The notes under the pieces were generated by a model. The model searched no databases, was not told where the DNA came from, and was given only the letters and a program-made list of their open reading frames with translations. This document shows positions 61,500 to 64,000 of a stretch of DNA of 64,000 nucleotides, one piece after another; within the stretch, counting starts at the first letter, position 1, and each line of letters begins with the position of its first letter. The DNA comes from Pseudoscleropodium purum (Eukaryota; Streptophyta; Bryopsida; Hypnales; Brachytheciaceae), in the NCBI GenBank assembly GCA_963969395.1, contig OZ017800.1, positions 13,238,479-13,302,478 on the forward strand. The letters run 5' to 3'. Both the position numbers and the translations under genes were made by a program.

Positions 61500-64000
61500 G
61501 CTGGTCTACAGGAAAGCGTGCCTCTCCCCATTGGACCGACCACACGTTGGAAAATTCGCTCGCCTCGGGTCTGCGAACATAGGCAAGTGGGCAAGATTTT
61601 GGATCAGCTTTTTGACAAATTCCTGCCCGGAGTCTTGGCTCCCGACTGTCTCTGGTTCGGGCTTGCCTCGGATTGTTTGAACAGGTCGCCTCGTCGAGTC
61701 TTGCTTCTCCTCATTGCAACGTTGCAGTGCTTCTTTTGCGTGCTTGGGGCCTTGCTTGGTACTCTTGGTGCTCTGGACGATGCTTTAGAAGCAGTGACAG
61801 AAGCGGTGAATTCTTTCGTTTTTGCGTTGCGGTTCAGCACCTTCGATCAGGTGTATTTGAGCTTTATGTCGTGGATATTTTTTCTTGGATGCTCGTGTTG
61901 CTGTGGTTTGGAGGAGTTTTTGGCTGGCAGCTCGTTTTGGTAAGCGTGCGGAATGTTCTATCAAAGTGATTTTCAGCAGAGACTTCGAATGTTTGCTCCT
62001 CAGCCATACAAGTTTGTATTTTTTTCTTTAACATATCTCTGCAAAACTGAAACTGTCAAAACGCCTTAGAATCTACCTGGTGTTTTCTTAGCACAGAGAG
62101 TTCACAGGGAGGAGAAATGACAACCAATCAGCATTGATTCTACACTTTAAACTCAACAAGTTCGAAAATCCTCCCTAGAGTTAACTCCGGTGTTGCGGTG
62201 TCTAGAGTTGCAATGTGCACGTTCTGGACAAGGTACGTGCAAAGACAGTCCGACGACGTGCACACGGTCACAAAATTTGAATCATCTTGTTTTAGGTTTT
62301 TGATTTTTTATAGTTCGTTTCCGATCTGAATTTCTTCTTGATTTCATCGTGCTTCAAATTTCCATGTTTGCGGGTTGTGTTTAGGGTGCTAGAAAGCACT
62401 TAAGGAAAGATAATTATTTAGAATTAATTTAGTTAAATGTAGAATTTCTATCATCGATTAGCGATCATTCCAACAGACAGCTCACCATGTTCGCCATTGT
62501 TGGATTGGGAATGCAGGCGGTTTAGTACGTTAATGTCCCACACGAGCAATTAGTCGCAATCAAAGGTCGAATATCAAAACTGGAGGACAGGTTCACTTTC
62601 CCTGGGGGCGGAACTTAATTTGCACACGAGGCCAGTGAATATCTTGACCACATTGGCAAAGTGAGAGTTAACCGGTTTTGTGTGACTCAAAGGATCTCTC
62701 AATGAAATTCACTTACAGCATAGGCTCGAGCACATCTTATACACCAATGCAGTGCAAGCCAGATCCTGGGATGCCGTCATCGAGGTATCTCCCCATGTAA
62801 TTTATGAGGTCATAAGTCATAAGTTAGACAAAACTTCAAAGATCACTGCACATCAAACGATTCTCTGCGCTGATCGATCCGAATTCCTTCTTGATTTCAT
62901 CGTGCTCCAAAGTTGCAGTGCCTCTTTTCAAAGCATTTTGCGTGCTTGGAGACTTGCTCATAGTTCTTTGTACTCTGTATGATGCTTTTGAAGTAGTGAT
63001 AGAAGCGGTGAATTTTTGCGTTTTCGATCTGAGTTCCTTCTTGATTTAATCGTGCTCTAAATTTTCATGTTTGCGGGTTGTGTTTAGGGTGCTAGAAAGC
63101 ACTCAAGGAAAGATAAGTATTCGAAATTCATGTAGCTCAATGTAGAATTTGTATTATCGACTAGCGATAACTCCAACAGCAAACTCATCATGCTCGTCAT
63201 TGTTGGATTGGGGATGTAGGTATGGTACCTCAAAGTCTCACACGAGCAATTAGTCGCAGACAAAGGTCGAATATCAGAAGTCGAGAAGGACAGGTTCACT
63301 TTCCCTGGAGGCGGAACCTAATTTGCATACGAGGCTAGTCAATATCTTGATGACACTGGCAAACTGAGAGTTAATCGGTTTAATTATGACAAGCTCTGAG
63401 GTCAGATGCTCGATAGCAGGTTGAGTACGAGTATTGAACAGACGGATCGGCAACAGACTTCGAGAAGTTGGAGAAACAAACTCTGGATGGGGGAAGATGG
63501 AGCGATGACAGAGCAGGGAAGGACCCGCAGAGCCGAGTCTGAGGCACTGTGACGGGCAAATTGGCCTTTTTGTCCGGGCAGCGACGAAGTCGGGGTCAGA
63601 CCGCATGAAATGCTCGATGGGAACATGACGTCTCGTCTACAGTAAAGCGCGTCTCTCTCCGCTGGACCGACCAAACGTTGGAATAGTCGCTCACCTCGGT
63701 CCGTGAACGTGGCCATGTGGGCAGGATTCTGATCCAGCTTTTTGATAAATTCAAGGCCGGCCCGACTGTCGCTGGTTCGGGCTTGCCTCGGATTGTCTGA
63801 ACAGGTCGCGTCGTCGAGTGTTGCTTCTCCTCACTGCAAAGTTGCAGTGTGTCTCTTTTCAAGCATTTTGCGTGCTTGGAGCCTTGCTGGAGCCTTGCTT
63901 GGAGCTCTCAACAGTGTTCTGGCTGATGCATTTGAAGCAGTAAGTTACAAAAGTGGTGAAGTCTTGCGTTTTCCGTTCCCGTTCAACAACTTCAGGCGTA
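61500..64000. repeat. Complex long repeat running off the right edge
   Basis: Two interleaved duplications are visible. Block A at about 61500-61830 matches 63634-63964 (GGACCGACCA-ACGTTGGAA, GATCAGCTTTTTGA, GGTTCGGGCTTGCCTCGGAT, GTTGCTTCTCCTCA-TGCAA). Block B at about 62325-62690 matches 63020-63382, an offset near 697 bases (TTTGCGGGTTGTGTTTAGGG, TGCTAGAAAGCACT, GTCTCACACGAGCAATTAGT or GTCCCACACGAGCAATTAGT, GACAGGTTCACTTTCCCTGG). Part of block A also recurs at about 62880-63020. The arrangement suggests a higher-order tandem array or a TE of which only part is in view. Confidence 0.8.

Noticed and set aside
61254..61943. Open frame of 229 codons on the plus strand with a hydrophobic segment.
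   Set aside because: Its right half lies in repeat block A, and the second copy near 63634-63964 does not keep the frame, so it looks like chance openness of a GC-rich repeat.

Overview
The window looks like nuclear DNA of a land plant. Genes are sparse (eight well-supported protein-coding genes in 64 kb), are split by GT-AG introns with one apparent GC-AG intron, and sit in AT-rich DNA filled with small inverted-repeat transposons. Telo-box (AAACCCTA) motifs lie near several genes. The gene families (S-like RNase T2, DOMON-cytochrome b561, NDR1/HIN1-like LEA-2, 12-oxophytodienoate reductase-like, a plant-type complex I accessory subunit) are plant families. A non-seed plant such as a bryophyte or lycophyte is possible, but the sequence does not prove it.

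Layout. 0-4.4 kb: a LINE endonuclease fragment and a TA-flanked MITE. 4.4-9 kb: two plus-strand secretory-pathway genes, an RNase T2 (3 exons) and a DOMON plus cytochrome b561 protein (4 exons). 10.6-12 kb: a minus-strand single-exon LEA-2/NHL gene with tandem repeats on both flanks. 12-17.5 kb: microsatellite and three MITEs. 17.5-22.3 kb: a minus-strand seven-exon DEAD-box-like protein that has lost its ATPase motifs. 22.4-26.5 kb: a possible divergent exon, a TAA-flanked MITE and a TA-flanked MITE. 26.5-29 kb: a minus-strand four-exon gene of unknown function whose first and third introns are built of tandem repeats. 30.4-33.8 kb: a six-exon minus-strand OPR-like gene with a 79-bp Stowaway in one intron. 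34-50 kb: TE-rich, with non-autonomous elements ending in TTAA-CCCC, two hAT-type MITEs with perfect 8-bp target duplications, a tRNA-derived SINE and a broken piggyBac transposase. 50-52.8 kb: a minus-strand, probably organelle-targeted RanBP2 zinc-finger protein. 53-56 kb: another TTAA element and AT-rich DNA. 56.2-57.6 kb: a three-exon 100-residue mitochondrial-type subunit. 60-64 kb: another MITE, then a complex long repeat running off the right edge.

The genes do not form an operon or an obvious pathway; they are independent eukaryotic loci. The most distinctive features are the piggyBac relic co-occurring with TTAA-flanked miniature elements, the nested hAT MITE inside that relic, the pseudo-helicase, the unrecognised 380-residue protein, and the repeated way tandem duplications involve gene ends and introns. 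Exon borders were read by eye from frame, splice consensus and family similarity; no alignment or database search was run.
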